Positions 21,936-34,699 of a DNA stretch of 64,000 nt are shown piece by piece (position 1 is the stretch's first letter; every line of letters begins with the position of its first letter). The stretch comes from Onchidella celtica (taxonomy: Eukaryota; Mollusca; Gastropoda; Systellommatophora; Onchidiidae). The notes under the pieces were generated by a model that saw only the letters and a list, made by a program, of their open reading frames with translations, was not told the DNA's origin and made no database searches. The DNA is taken from contig OZ007569.1 in assembly GCA_963931925.1 (NCBI GenBank), positions 18,892,482-18,956,481 of the forward strand, written 5' to 3'. A program made the translations under genes and the position numbers.

Positions 21936-24900
21936 TATATTACCCTGAATAAAATTAAATCAAATGCAAGCCTTTTCATAACATCAAAACTTAAGGTATT
22001 TTAGTGAGGCTCTTCACTGTGGAACAAACACTCAATGTACAGATAATGGTATAAACTTAGGCCATGTCGCCTGAATATGGCACTTTCGCGCTTTTCTCTT
22101 TAAAAAAAAACAAAACAAAACAAAACAACATAAAGAAACAGCACTGGCAAGTAAAATGAGGGAAGCCATAATTTTTATTCACCCATAAAAGTTGCCTGGT
22201 CACCTGCTAGGATACCATACATCAAATGGCAACCCGCATCTGGGACAATCCAAAAGGTATCTTGCGCATGTACATCAGGCGCAATGCATATGTAGAATTT
22301 TTAATTACCTCATAGAGCTTCCCAAAATGAAGTGAGAATTTTACCAAAATTTCTTTAATACTGATATGAAAATAGGTCAACACTGACACCTGTAGAAAAA
22401 TCCAGGCTTTCGCAAAAAGTGAACAAATTTACATGAAATTAAAAATAGATCACGTTCATCATTTTCTTTCTCATTCACAGTGGAATAACCTGGCAAAAAT
22501 TAATTTTAACTACTTATCTGTAGAGGCTTGTGAGAATTCAAAGACATGGTATAAACAAAGTAAACTGCTGTTACTATTCTATGGCAACAGCGACCTACAT
22601 CGTATGGAGAATGCAAATTCTTTCTTTTTCATGGCCTGAGATCTTGTATACAATTGTTGTACAACTTCAATAAAACTTCAAGAAAATCTAACATTTAGCT
22701 GGGCAGTAGGATGGTTTTGTGCTCCCCTATTCCCTTTTTTCTCAATGCAACAATGTCATATAGGAATCGCCTGATATTAAAGTATATGCTGAGAGCGCGT
22801 AATATTCTGCCTGCTGCACTTGGCCTTTTCGATTGATGGGTAGACTTTCAAGGCCAAATTCAGTGAGGAAATGTGCTGGTCTGAAATGTGACACACCTGT
22901 CACAGAGCTGTGTTTCAGATAGGTTGGCTGCTGCCACTGAATCAAGATGCCCTTAGCTCTAACGTGTACTGCCCTTGATTTTCAACACTTTTAAATGGCG
23001 ATTTTATTTCACCATCAGTCTGATCTCTGTGAATCTGAAATGAGAAAAAAAAAATGCACATTAATGTACGAATCCGACGAAGCATATCCATGGTGCCGGG
23101 GAAAAAAATTAAAACTATCCAGTAAGATGAATAATTTTTACTGCTTTATTCACTAATCATGCTAGCTGTGCAAGTTAAACGCCGTTGGCGATACGGATAG
23201 ATATTGTAATATATCTCTGTAACAAAATACGTCAAGGGCTATGCACTACACCTGAGTTATCAGGTTTGAGGTCAGAGTGTTTAGTTTTTGTCTTTGGCAA
23301 TTGGTCCAGTAACATGAGACTATCATTTCCATCACTTTGTAACCAGTTTGACCAGTGAATCAGACAAGTCTGATAGGTTCGCAGCTAATCTACACCTAGA
23401 TCTACTCCAGTGCCACAGATATAGTGATCATGTTTTCAGTTCTGGTCATGATAAAACGTACTTCTTCACAGTTACGCTCTTGAGACTGCCGTCATAAAAT
23501 TTTCTAAATCTCCCGGCTATCCATCACATTCTACTTTATTCAGTGATTCGGAGTTCTCGCACTTCTTTGCATTGGCAGTTTTATTTAAAAAGTAACCTGT
23601 TTCATCATGACGTGCTCAATAGCCATTTTTGCAACCAAATGAGGCAGAGCATCCCTGCACTCAGCATGTATCATACTATACTATAACTCTGCATAAATTT
23701 TTGTACAGATGCAAGACTTGACTATAATATGGCAATAAATCAAAATCAGGCAACACGAATACAGGAAGGAATCAGGAAAACTTCTCATTGATTTACATTC
23801 TACCTGACGGTCGAAAGTCTACGAAATAGGATTTAACTTTTTCATCCTTTGGTGGAGGAGTTGCATTCGAGTCACACTCTCAGGACGTTACACGGATGCG
23901 ACTTAAGAGCGTCGGGGGGGGGGGGGTGGAGAGGGACAAAGCACCCTGGCAATTTAGTCCTCTCGGTAGATGTTTTTATAATAATTAATACGCAGCTCGG
24001 TGATTAACACTCAGAACATGAAATATGCATCCCACTTAAATTGTGTAATCCATATGATACTCCTTCCTAATGTGGTGATCGAAAAAGCTCCCCAGAGTTG
24101 CATTTGAAAATACTTACCAAACTTACCGTCTGAACAGTTTCCCCAGATGTTGTTAAAGACAATTTAGTGTTAATTCTCTATTTGGTTTGGTAATTGAACT
24201 ATCGTCCCCCAACACAACAGTGGGACTATTCAGTTACTTGACATCAAAAAGTTATAATTTTCACTTTGCATATAAAAAAATCACACGTGTGCGCTTGGAA
24301 CAAGATGACTGTTTGTTCTATTCTAGTGACTACACACGTGTAGTTTCTCTGACTCGACAACTAAAAAACCACCCTAGCGCGCCTGGCCTAAACCGGCTAA
24401 GTCATCGGCTTCGAACTGAGAATCAGTGCAGTAATGCTAATTAAATTTACCATTAATCAAACAAAACATTTGTAAACAAAACACAAATCAAATAAAACAC
24501 AATGATTATGGGGGGTTGGGGGGGGGGGTGTGCTGAAGAGGTGGACGGTCTTCTTTAGTAGAATGTTGATAGGGGCGCCTAGACTACAAAGCCCCAAAAA
24601 ATAAGAAAATAAAGTTGTGTTTACTGTCCAGCAAACGGCTTGTAATGTTAAATACCATGTCCGCCCTTAAAGGGTCTTTTTTGTAACTGCATTGTGATCA
24701 GCATAATCTAGATCTAGATCGATATATAGTGGGTTGTTTTTTTTTTTACCATGAACGGAATCAACAGTGATTTTATCAAAAACTGACTTGATAATGTATT
24801 TGAATTTTTGCATAGGGTCATATTTCATACCTAACTTTATGGAACTGTCGTTTTGTTTTAGAGCATAGCCCAGTTTTGAATTTGCTTCTTGTAAAACACA

Positions 24901-25020
24901 ATAAATAAACCAAATTATTCAGAGGAAGAAAAAAAACCAAAACATTTCTGCCACCAAAGTGCGATAATGCTGCTTTAGCAGAGCGAACGACTCACATACT
25001 CTAGTCACACCGATAGGCAA
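21936..25020. other. No confident gene; scattered splice-like motifs
   Basis: AT-rich. Two stretches have strong acceptors but no consistent gene model: minus strand ending at 23037 (TTTCTCATTTCAG followed by an open stretch to a stop near 22950), and plus strand from 22492 (TTTCTCATTCACAG followed by 48 open codons and AATAAA at about 22670). A run of 13 G lies at 23914-23926 and G-rich sequence at 24510-24531. Confidence 0.35.
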
Positions 25021-25029
25021 GAATTCAGA

Positions 25030-25059
25030 AAGAGGGAGGGACAGATAGAGAGAGAGGGC

Positions 25060-25107
<48 letters not shown>

Positions 25108-25133
25108 GAGAGAGAGGGGAGAGGGGAGGGGAG
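25030..25133. repeat. (GA)n microsatellite
   Basis: Nearly uninterrupted GAGAGA from about 25065 to 25101, flanked by purine-rich sequence. Confidence 0.9.
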
Positions 25134-25142
25134 GAAGCATGT

Positions 25143-25176
25143 TTATCCCGGGTAAAGTCAGGTAACCGCAGCTAGT
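25143..25176 (+). mobile_element. Helitron-like 3' end
   Basis: TTATCCCGGGTAA and AGTCAGGTAACCGCAG followed by CTAGT resembles the hairpin plus CTRRT terminus of Helitrons and the better preserved end at 29635. The matching 5' end was not located. Confidence 0.45.
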
Positions 25177-25179
25177 TTA

Positions 25180-26714
25180 AATCAATAATGATGCTGATAA
25201 TATCACCTTGGCCAGATAAAGATTTCATCAAAATTCAGATAACCGTGTTTGCTTGTTTGTTTTCCTGCCTCCCCCTCCCGCACACTACCCCACCCTCCCC
25301 TCTCCCCCGCCCACAGTAGCGGTATCCAAAGAACGTGTGGGATTCTGACGAGAAAAATCTAAATAATAGTGGTCGAAATGACTCAGGTTTCACCACTGGT
25401 AGACATGTCCAATATCGACTCTCTTAGTCTTAGTTGATTTACGAGTTTTGTCAAAGCAAAACGCAAAACGACGAACGACAACAGTAAAAGTGGCACCTAA
25501 GGATGCAATAAACTTTCGTTTAATAGGGTAATAGTGATAGTTATCACAATACAAGTGCACATTAGTGATGTTGTAAACATGTCTTCATAGCAGGAAAGTG
25601 AAATGGGGTGTTAAATTTTATGTTCAACATCTGGAATAGTGCATCATCCCAAAAGCTGCACGTGGTTGCGAAATCTGGTCACCAACAAAGCAGCGGATTT
25701 AAAATTTCGGTGGACAGAAAGATTCTCAAAATAAATCTTAACGATAAAATCCCACACACTGGTTTTCGGAAAGTTAATTAAACTAAGATAAAAATGAAAG
25801 TGGACTGACCATATCGAAAGATTGAAAGATAACAGACGGACAAGACGTTGCACTGAATGGGGGCCTAGAAAAGGAAGGAGGAAAAGAGGACCCCCCCCCC
25901 CCCCGAGAGACGACGAAGACAGAGCTGTCTTAACATCATCATCGGTTCCCTGGACAAAGCTATAGGATTTCTTTCCTGTTTCTAAAACCAATGTACATTT
26001 GCATGTAATTTGCCCCCTAAACCACTGTGACTCCTGAGCCACTGCCCAATGTGCACGTGCGTTAAGACGGCTCTATATTAATAGTGTATACCATGTAAGG
26101 AAACGTTTTTTCTTGTGATAGGAGAAAGGAGATCACGTATTTCACAGTTAAAACAATTAGTTTAGAAATTCCAGCAAAGTTTAAAAAAAAATGTGAGCCA
26201 GGGCGGGCACCAGCCTATTTTGATTGGCCGACTAATATAGTAGTGTTTGTCAAAAGTGGTCATTCTGGTCAGTTATGTAGCCTGTAGTCAGTCTGGCCGC
26301 TAACAACGGATGTGTGAGCACTTACTACCCATTTTCCATTCCAAATCATAATCTCGAATGTGGAAGATTTCAGTGGTTCACAGCTTTGGTGTCGTAATGA
26401 CCACGGGTTAGTTTGAGGGTTACTATGGAAAGTTAAATGGTTACTACAAGAGGACTGTGGAGAATCATTGTACCCACTAGTATTTTAAAAAAATAAAAAA
26501 TTACCCCTTCTTTCAGTTTTTCTAGCCCTGAATTGATGTTATTCAAAATACAAAGAAAATTAATATAGAGGAAATCAGAGGTCAGTTTGAGGTGGTCAAG
26601 GTCATCTGCTGAGGTGGTTCTATATCCAAAACGATTTGTATGGCCATTAGCAATGTCTATGCAAAGTTTGTTGCCTTTCCCACCAAAATGCACAATTTTT
26701 ACCCTAATGACTAC
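25180..26714. other. No gene seen
   Basis: Contains a run of 14 C at 25891-25904. A segment near 25560-25605 resembles the 67-bp minisatellite at 27.9 kb. No supported exon. Confidence 0.4.
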
Positions 26715-26719
26715 TTACA

Positions 26720-27475
26720 GTGGTAATGATAATAATTCGCTTGTATAGCGCACAAATAAAGAAAAAAAAATTTAAAATCCTCCAAGGCCCTGAACTAAAA
26801 TTAGAAACAGGATTAGCAAAAGACGAATTCATCATGCTCTCATTCACACCCATTAACAAAACTTAATCTACTCTCATCCTCAAGTCTCTGTGACCAAAAG
26901 AAACATCATTCAGTTTCAAAGAAAACAGTCCCAAAAAATTCAGTTTTGGGTCAATTTTTAAATGTGATGACCATCTCTTCTTTCCTGGTGTCAAGGCTAA
27001 TAATTATTGTTCCACAATACCAATAGAAAAAAGCCTATTCACTAAGCGATAGTCTGTCTGTGAGTGTCTCAAGAAGTTTCGCTTCCACTGACCTTAAAGT
27101 GCGTGTTGGTTGGTATGGTTCCACTAGCCCTGAAAGATATTCTGGTGCCAGCCCGTTCAAACATAAATAAAAATAAAGCAAAAAATTTTGAAGTCTTTTC
27201 TTTCCTTAACGGGTGGCCACGGGAGTGACTTAAGAATTGGGAGAATGTCTGATGACGGATGCGATCGTGTTATTAATCTGGCTGATCTGTTTTGAATATT
27301 CTGAAAACGCTTTAGAGTACATTTTGCAATTTCAAATAATAATGAGTTGCCACAATCAAGTCTGCCGGTATTGGATGCATATAATACAGGAATTTTTGTT
27401 GTGTTTTGATTGAATAAATTCTTATTTTTAAGATAGTTATGAAACAGAATTGAGTAGCTTGGCAGACTTTAGTAA
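26720..27475 (-). pseudogene. CR1-like LINE, reverse-transcriptase C-terminal remnant
   Basis: The minus strand, read with stops and frame slips, gives the C-terminal part of a CR1/L2-type reverse transcriptase: a LDCGNSLL segment, RLITRSHPSSD, a LPWPPV-like segment, then NGLAPEYLSGLVEPY and TRTLRS. It is followed by a 3' end with GCGCTATACAAGCGAATTATTATC. It is 5'-truncated: finger, palm and endonuclease domains are missing. Confidence 0.8.
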
Positions 27476-27480
27476 CATGA

Positions 27481-27593
27481 TCAAAATTGGCAAAAAGAAA
27501 AAGTTGTATGTATCAAAGCCTCGCGAAAGAAATAATACTCATAATAATGCGAGGCAATGCTACATACAACTTTTTCTTTTTTGCCAATTTTTC
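27481..27593. repeat. Long inverted repeat from a Penelope-like terminus
   Basis: AAAATTGGCAAAAAGAAAAA plus GTTGTATGTA is repeated in inverted form 48 bases later with one extra T. A nested pair GCCTCGC/GCGAGGC lies in the loop. The right arm and the following bases match the terminal region of the Penelope-like element near 38220-38325, so this is probably a junction of inverted terminal segments. Confidence 0.7.
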
Positions 27594-28194
27594 ACTCTGC
27601 TTTAAGGCTTGCTCAACTTGCTGAGACCCGACAGTTTTTCAGTGCTTTTTATAATATAATATTTAGTAACATGAGTTTGCATAGAGATCAGAATTAAAAT
27701 AGACACCTAGATTTCTCACTTTTCTTCGGCTTGACGTCTGTAAATTAAACAGAGTGCAAACAGTTTAAATGAGAGACTAAAGTAAAATCACGACCGGAAG
27801 ACAATACAAAATTAATCCACCGTTCCGCAAGACAACAGTCACACAGATAAACATTGCAAAACGACGCTGATCCCGTTGAAAGTGGACGTTATCGACGATG
27901 TAAATATATTTTCATAGTAGGAAAATGGTGACAACGAGAATGATAAAGATGTGTGTTAATTACGCAATAAACATGTTTTTATAGTAGGATAATGGTGGCA
28001 AGGACAACGATAAAGGTGCATGTTAATGACGCAGTAAGCATGTTTTCATAATAAGATAATCGTGACAACGACAAAGATAATAACGCAATATACATTTTTT
28101 ATATAGATGGATAATGGTGACTGCGACCACATTAAGGGTGGACTTTACTGGAGTGATGAACATGACATTTTCATGCCAGAAAAACGGCGTTTAG

Positions 28195-28963
28195 GTCTTT
28201 CTTTTAGGAGGTTCGCTGCCCTTGGCATTTACACCCTACAAAATTGTTTTGTTTTTGTTTTTTAACTTATTTTTCTTGTTTTTGTTTCTGTGTGTGTTTG
28301 TGGTAGGGATTAGTTTTCTAGAACTTTGCTCGGGCAGCGGCCTTGTTTGGCCTGTTCTTTTGGATTTTTAATTGCCAAGGTACCAGTATCTTTAACCTGC
28401 GCAACGTGCACGTGGGTCCTCCGAGTTTTTTGTCCATATCCCAGAAGACAAGGTGCTCGATCCTATCTGCCATAGGATCAGGGACAGGATTTTTTTTTCA
28501 CGGAAAAAAAAAATTCCAATATGCCTGCACCAACCGGGGGTCGAACCCGCTACTTTCGGCATGAGAGGCGAGCATCTTGCCTCGAGACCAATGGTTCCCA
28601 ACTTTTTCTATACCCCGCAACCCGCACTCCTAAAAAACGTCTGATATTGATATATTCTCGCACCCCTTACAAAAGTAATATCTGGTTTGAAGATAAGGAG
28701 AGCGAATATATAGTCAATTTGAGCAACAGATTTATTTAAACTAATTTTTTGAATGACATGAAATAAACTGATATGACAAATTCATATATGAACAAACAAT
28801 GAATTTGAATTTAATAACTTTTTTGTTCCTGCTCCTTGTTTATGATTTCATCGAAACTTTCCAAATCCAAGTTTTTGCACCACCTAAAACATCGTCTCGC
28901 ATCCCCAAGGGGTGCGAGCACCCTCGGTTGGGAACCCCTGCTCTAGACCAACGTGTCTCCCGC
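28195..28963 (-). mobile_element. tRNA-derived SINE, copy 2, carrying a nested MITE
   Basis: Minus-strand copy of the family described at 17230. Tail at 28195 (TTTTAGGAGGTTCGCTG), body near 28385-28490, B box as GGGTCGAACCC near 28537. The head is split at 28589-28940 by a hAT-type MITE and resumes at 28949. Confidence 0.85.
28589..28940. mobile_element. hAT MITE nested in SINE copy 2
   Basis: Terminal inverted repeats CAATGGTTCCCAAC and GTTGGGAACCCCTG match at 12 of 14. The flanking octamers CTCGAGAC (28581-28588) and CTCTAGAC (28941-28948) match at 7 of 8. 352 bp, no transposase. Removing it restores the SINE head, which fixes the order of events. Confidence 0.85.
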
Positions 28964-29091
28964 CAAGAGAATGATGAGAGCAATAATAACACATAGTAAT
29001 GACGTGGACAATGTTTTCATGGCAGGATTATTGACGAAATTTTAATGTTCCCCAGATGAGATACCCTGCCCCTAGTACACACCCGCGAGGT

Positions 29092-29635
29092 ATATATATA
29101 TCTATATAATAAAGCTACAACAAAACCCCTAATAGTCCTATGGACTCGGAAACTACACAACGCACCGACATGAAATTTGGCACAAAGAATTATGGGGTAG
29201 CGAACATTGTTCCTATCGCTATACACAAACAAAACCGTTTGTTATTTCTGAGTTAATCGGTAAATGCGGTTATAATTAAAGACTAAATTCACGAAAGCGT
29301 TTGATCCGAAATTTACGATCAATAAGATATTGGTGTATGTTTCTAAAAATAGCCCACTTCCGCCTACACATGACGTTATCACTTCCTGCGATGTGTTCAC
29401 TAACAAACAAACTAACCCGTGTGCAAATCATTGCCATTTTTGACGGATGCTGACGGGATGGGCAGGATTTCAACGCGCAAAGGGAGAGCAATAAAACTTA
29501 TCTAAAAACAAACAAACAAACAAAAATAAAATAAAGCTACAGTAACAGGCAAAATGAAGCAGGTCCATAATAATCACCCAGAACTGAAACTAATAAATCG
29601 ATTTATCCCGGGCAGGGCCGGGCATCTCAGCTAGT
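29092..29635 (+). mobile_element. Helitron-like non-autonomous element
   Basis: Begins in TATATATATCTATATAATAA followed by GACTCGGAAACTAC and GACATGAAATTTGGCAC, a 5' arrangement common in Helitron-type elements. Ends with a GC-rich hairpin CCCGGGCAGGGCCGGG, then CATCTCAG and CTAGT, the CTRRT-type terminus. No Rep/helicase coding seen. Confidence 0.65.
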
Positions 29636-29649
29636 TATTATATATATAT

Positions 29650-29961
29650 ATTTTTTTTTTTTGTCTTTGTATTTTGGCGGGTCGTTTTTCTTGGATGTGG
29701 CGGGTTTGTGTTAGTTTTTTCTTCTTTTGTCCTTGTGAATGTGGCGGATTGAAAATAAAACATGTGGCAGGACGGCAAAAGTTTACCTTGCAACACTGAA
29801 ACCGCCATTATGGGTGCGAGATAATCGACATTTACCGGTATCGACTAATTTCGAGTAGATCAGCGGCCAATCTTGTTTCAGGGCTTCGCCAGACTGGTAG
29901 ATCTCCAAAGGCTGGGAAATGTAAAAGTAGATCCTATGTCAATAAAGGTTGAGCACCCCTG
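29650..29961. mobile_element. hAT-like element, right end only
   Basis: Sequence ending AAGTAGATCCTATGTCAATAA AGGTTGAGCACCCCTG has the look of a hAT terminus. The matching CAGGGGTGCTCAACC left end is not present. Confidence 0.4.
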
Positions 29962-32900
29962 ATCTACAATCTTGATTCACATTTCATTCTCGCCCGGACA
30001 CCTCGCAGTCGTTTCTAATGTCCAGGAACTGCACCAAACTGAACGCGGTACTTCGGGCATATTTTGACCTAATCTAGGAAGGTCTAGATGAGGCCTTGCC
30101 AAGGGATAAACCTGATTTAGCCCTTCCTCCCTCTCCTCCCCCGCCCCCCCCCGCCAATTTCTCCCTTTCCATTCCCATCTCTTTCTCCCTCTCCTCTCCC
30201 TTTACCGTTTTTCTCTTCCATCTCCATCCCATTTCTCCTCAACATCCAGCCCTCCTGCCCATCTCCCCTCTCCCCCCTCTCTCTGAGACAGATTCTAAGC
30301 CAGATATGCTCATATTTTCCCCAAGCTTAAAGCTGTTGCAATAATATTTTCAAAAGATACTGCCGCATTCTTGTTAAACAACCTGACCACATTTTACATT
30401 TAATTCATCAACCACATTTTTCGTGCGCTACACAACACACAGGCTGCTCGAGCCAAACTCTAGATCTAGAAGATCTGGAATTTGGATTCGGCGCAAAGAC
30501 CAATATTAATAAAACTTATTTTCACACTATGGATCCTTACAAAATACTTGGATGTGATGTTTAAAGTTGATTTTCGACCAGCAGTGTGTGAAGAAAGTTT
30601 TAAGAAAGGTGAAGAACGAAGTGGGGGCGAAGTAGGCAAAGAACGAACTTTTCTATCACACTTTTTGATTCTACCGGTACCGGTAAGCCTACTTGACGGC
30701 TCAAAAATCGTAATTAAATAATAATGAAGACCGAATTTTGTCCAAAATGGATTGTCCACGCAACTTATCAATATCATAAAAAATTTCGCCAGTATACATT
30801 TTATAATTTTGGATTGCGTAGTTGCGAAGTTTTAGACGATTACAAATTCACCCCCTAGCTCCACTGTAGTACTAGTAGTAAGATATTATTATGCTATAAG
30901 GGCAGTTGCTAAAATTTTTGTTGTATCATTGTATGCTGTTATTATGAATATTCTTCGTGTGTTAATGTTTTGCGGTTTAATATCCTCATTTAAAGGCGAC
31001 AACGTAGGCTTTGCACGCCTGTCAAACTGTGAAAAAATTCGGTTATGATGTCCAGGTCAGGTTGCAGAACAGCGCAAACTCGTCGCAGCCGGCACGGGGC
31101 TCGTCCCCCTCTCCAGGATATCACCACCGCCAGTGGCCAACGGTTTCCCACCACGGTGTAGTCAAAGACACCTCGAAACTCCTGTTCAGGACGATATGTA
31201 CCGGTCCCTTCGGGCGAACTTTTGTGTTTTTGTTTTGTTTTGTTTTTTGGACTTTTTTTTATTGTGGTGTGCCCTCTTTGTGAGATCTGCATAATATGCT
31301 GCACCATTTACGGCCGACACGTGGAACTCCTTTTCAGTCGGTGCTCTAAGTCTAAGCACGTACTTATTTTGCTTGATGCTTAGGCAAAGCAGGGTGTATT
31401 AATCCTAAGATATATATAGCTTGTTGCCACGGAAGCCCTAAATAACATAGACGCATTCCTCCCAGTACCTTTTTTTTCAGGTTCTCTCCAAACAGTCATC
31501 TCTTTCTGGTGGTATAATTTCAACATTTTGGCGAGAAAATGGGAGATGGGGGCAATGGCAATCGATGTGAGAGCGAGAGCTACGTGCTACCATTGTGAGA
31601 GATCACTAACTACTGGATGGTTATATATAAATAATAGCATTGTTATCTGCTCTATTTTATAATGTGCCTAGGTCGTGTTAATCAGTTTACTCGAAAGGTC
31701 AAACACTAATGTGACCTGCCAAAGATAAGATGTAGATTTATTTTCCTCACCTTCTGAGGTGTCAAGATTTCAGAACTGGAAAATCGATATGCAATTGTCA
31801 TTTCACACGTATTCAGTATAGGGTCTAACTTATTAAGCTAAATTAGCCACGGCCTAGGGCTGCAATCTGCGGACGCCTCATACATTTTCGTAATTTTTCT
31901 AGTTTGTTTTTTTTTTGTTTGTTGTTTTTTTGGCTAATTAATCTATTATTTTAAGCCTATCACAGTATCAGTATCAGTTTGAAAACAAACGTACTTTTTC
32001 ACTTTAAATACCTCATAATACATTTTGTGTGAGTGTGTTTATGGTGGCTCCCATGGGTTACAGTTTAGTTAGGTTTAAGGTTAGGATTAGGGTCAAGGTT
32101 AGGGTCAGGCTAACGGCAAGGGCCGTGCTGTCCAGGTTTATGCCTGAAATAACTTTTTTTGAGTAGAATTGCTTCGATAGGGACGGGCTGTCCTCATTGA
32201 AGAACATATGCATCGCAGTTTGACTCTGTCCGGGCATAATAATATGTCAAGACAATACCACTCCAGCCCCCACATAAACTGGATCCCTGATATAGAAGAG
32301 GAACTGTCCCCACCCAGAAGTTCAGAACCAGTAGAGACAATTTACTGTTCCTACTTATCGAGGCACTGTCATATAAGAAAAAGAATCCCCCCCTCCCCTC
32401 CCCATACGCACAACACACACTTCCTATAAAATTATTGTGGGCCTTGTTATACATTACACAACGGCAAATCCGGCACTTTTAAAAGAGAAACCAAAGTCGG
32501 TGGCACCCCGCTTCTCTCTCTCTCCTTTCTCTCTCTCTCTCTCTCTCTCTTAGTCTTTATGTGCCGAGGGCGGCTATCCATGTACTCATGTAGACCTCTT
32601 TTACTACCTCAATCTATCACAGTCAGCCAGCCTCTCTTATCTTTCTTTTACTCGTCAGTTTTGCATTCTGTCTTTCTTAAATATTGCCAGTTAATTATTT
32701 CCTCAGGTATTTGCCATATTGTTATAATGTATGTGTATTTTTGCCTTTTCGAGGAAATGAGGATTGAAGTTCGGTCGGCAAAAGGGCTAAAATGCATAAC
32801 ACATTATGTCGCAAACACACATCTCGAACAGTTTTTAACCGATTGGAATGACACTTACACATAATGGAATTAGGACTGAGAATCACCTTCATTACAAAAC

Positions 32901-33140
32901 CTCAAAATCGGCAAAATGTCGCCTACGCGGGTGGTGCACTCTCAAAGATGTTGTGTTTTTAAGCTGATCTCATGTCGTTTTGTCCTGTGCTTCATTGGTG
33001 ACCCTGACGTAATAACATGTCTTTGGACTCAGTGGCACTGAAACTTAACACATTTTTGTGTAATTGTCCTTCAGCTTGATTCGCATAAACTGAGGCACAG
33101 TTTGCACTGAGTGGCCGGATAACAAGCGACGAGATGAGGT
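29962..33140. other. No gene seen; small repeats
   Basis: C/T-rich tract at 30118-30290, degenerate telomere-like repeats (GGTTAGGATTAGGGTCAAGG) at 32068-32107, CT microsatellite at 32513-32551. A segment at 32755-32875 (ACACATCTCGAACAGTTTTTAACCGATTGG) resembles the internal 5' part of Helitron-like elements. Open frames at 31.0-31.3 kb lack family resemblance or splice support. Confidence 0.4.
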
Positions 33141-33149
33141 ACTATCATG

Positions 33150-33610
33150 TAGTAGTAGCGCTTGACGTGGCTACTGCATCAAGGTCGTCGGCCATCATTT
33201 TCTTCTCCACCGCCAGACGGTAAATATGACACACTTGAAGCATTTCTAAAGCTGGGTTCTCATGTGTACGGAAACGGAAACGGCAAAAAATCCCTCATAC
33301 AGGAAAATGAAAGAGTGTTTCCATGTGTACGGAAACGGCGTGCGGAAACATTCTTTCTATTTCACTACTTGAAGGCTCTTTGACGTTTCCGTTGCCGTTT
33401 CCGTCTCCGTTTCCGTATACATGAGAACCCAGCTTTACGGATGCATTCGGATTATCAGAGGCACAGAAGGCAGCCAATTTCCAAGACATCAAGGAGTTGG
33501 GTGACAATAGGCCTTCCAAAATGATGGACACAATGCTGGCTCTTTTGGGGGACAATAAACCGTGCTTTCTCTCCCGCAGAATCTTCCCACGGTTGCTATC
33601 TAAAACAGGA
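33150..33610 (+). pseudogene. Ty3-like retrotransposon gag fragment, split by a MITE
   Basis: Plus strand reads ALDVATASRSSAII and GKYDTLEAFLK up to 33248, then after a 187-bp insertion AFGLSEAQKAANF, LGDNRPSKMMDTMLALLGD and LSRRIFPRLL up to about 33610. This is the pattern of the gag-like protein of Ty3-type elements in marine invertebrates. No other domain of the element is nearby, so it is a small relic. Confidence 0.65.
33249..33435. mobile_element. Palindromic MITE inserted in the gag fragment
   Basis: 28-bp terminal inverted repeats (AAGCTGGGTTCTCATGT.TACGGAAACG) with one mismatch, flanked by TA on both sides. The ends extend into GGAAACG repeats, so nearly the whole 187 bp can fold back. 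TA duplication is compatible with a Tc1/mariner-like or similar origin; class uncertain. Confidence 0.8.
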
Positions 33611-33619
33611 AGTCGTGAA

Positions 33620-34690
33620 ACATACGTCACGAGAAGGTATTACGTGATATGGAAGATCATACTGGGCATAAAACCTGCGCACCACACACGTAAAATAAGC
33701 TTTAAATTATAAAAACAACAACAACAGCATTAACAAACGCGAACCAACTCTTTGATGAGAGAACTCGCCTAGAAATCTTTATTATCGATTCAAGGTCAAC
33801 TTAACACAGTGGCGCTCAAAGTCTTGAAAACTTGGTGGAACATTTGTTGGATGGTGATCGAGATTCCCCCACTTACATTGTGGTTGTCCTCGTAGTTCTC
33901 AGCTACCGGTCCTGATAACTTTTACTGGAAGGATAAACAAACAGGCAGGCATAGTTGTAATGAAATAGATAGATAAAAATACTATGAAATAATAATAGAA
34001 AGAAAAGTCTCAACGACCAAAAAAGACATCTGATTCTTTTAAGTCATTCTAGAAGTTTTGTGTGCCCCCCCCCTTCCTTTAAAAAAAAATTTAAAATTGA
34101 ATTACCTGTTATGCAAAAACAAGGAAACAAACACAAATCAATAAATAAATAACATATTATTCAAACACTGTCATATTTATTGCTATCATTTGATACCCCC
34201 CTCCAGACTTCTTGCTTTAGCTAATAGCGATACAAGTCGTGGTCCCAAAATGGCACACAGGGTTGGAATTTTAACACTACTCTATAATGGCTTGGTGTGA
34301 GACCTATGGGCAGCCAAGAATGCCTCAATTAACCATTTTGCCACATTTCAATGGAGGATATTATTAATTTCAATTTCAAGTTTTGAAACACATTACCCTT
34401 CTTTACTCTACCCCCGATTCCTATGTCGTGGTCCATTTTTTACCCATACTCTACAAAGAGGAAAAAAAGCTGTCACCCCTGATCTATTTCTGGTACGTCC
34501 GCCCAGGGTCACCCCCTCCCCCACCCCCACAAGGAAGCTAAAAATAACACCCTAAGCAACCCCTGCATGTGACCTAGATCTAAACAATGCAGGGATCGTG
34601 GCTTTGTACTGTTTTTATGTCAGACAACACAATGGCAGAAAGAAACATGTTCGCAACTTTGCAAATGTGACTGCATGGCATATGGAGACT
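33620..34690. other. No gene seen
   Basis: AT-rich, with A-runs and one C run. A CAGTGGCGCTCAAAG motif at 33810 looks like a hAT left end but no partner end was found. Confidence 0.4.
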
Positions 34691-34699
34691 AAACAAAAA

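Larger units (their letters stand above)
27895..29045. repeat. 67-bp minisatellite, interrupted by a SINE
   Basis: About four imperfect copies of CATGTTTTCATAGTAGGATAATGGTGACAACGACA...GATAAAGGTG...GTTAATGACGCAATAA lie at 27895-28190. A further copy at about 28985-29045 continues after the SINE and its nested hAT element (28195-28963), so the array is older than the SINE. Confidence 0.65.

Noticed and set aside
22492..22680. Plus-strand terminal exon with good acceptor and AATAAA
   Set aside because: 48 open codons of ordinary AT-rich composition with no upstream partner exon; could be chance.
22950..23037. Minus-strand terminal exon after TTTCTCATTTCAG
   Set aside because: Strong acceptor, but all three phases end quickly and no upstream exon matches with confidence.
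31011..31307. Open frames on both strands
   Set aside because: No domain, no splice borders; one end runs into a T-rich tract.
32068..32107. Interstitial telomere repeat
   Set aside because: Only a few degenerate GGTTAGG words; too short and impure to call.
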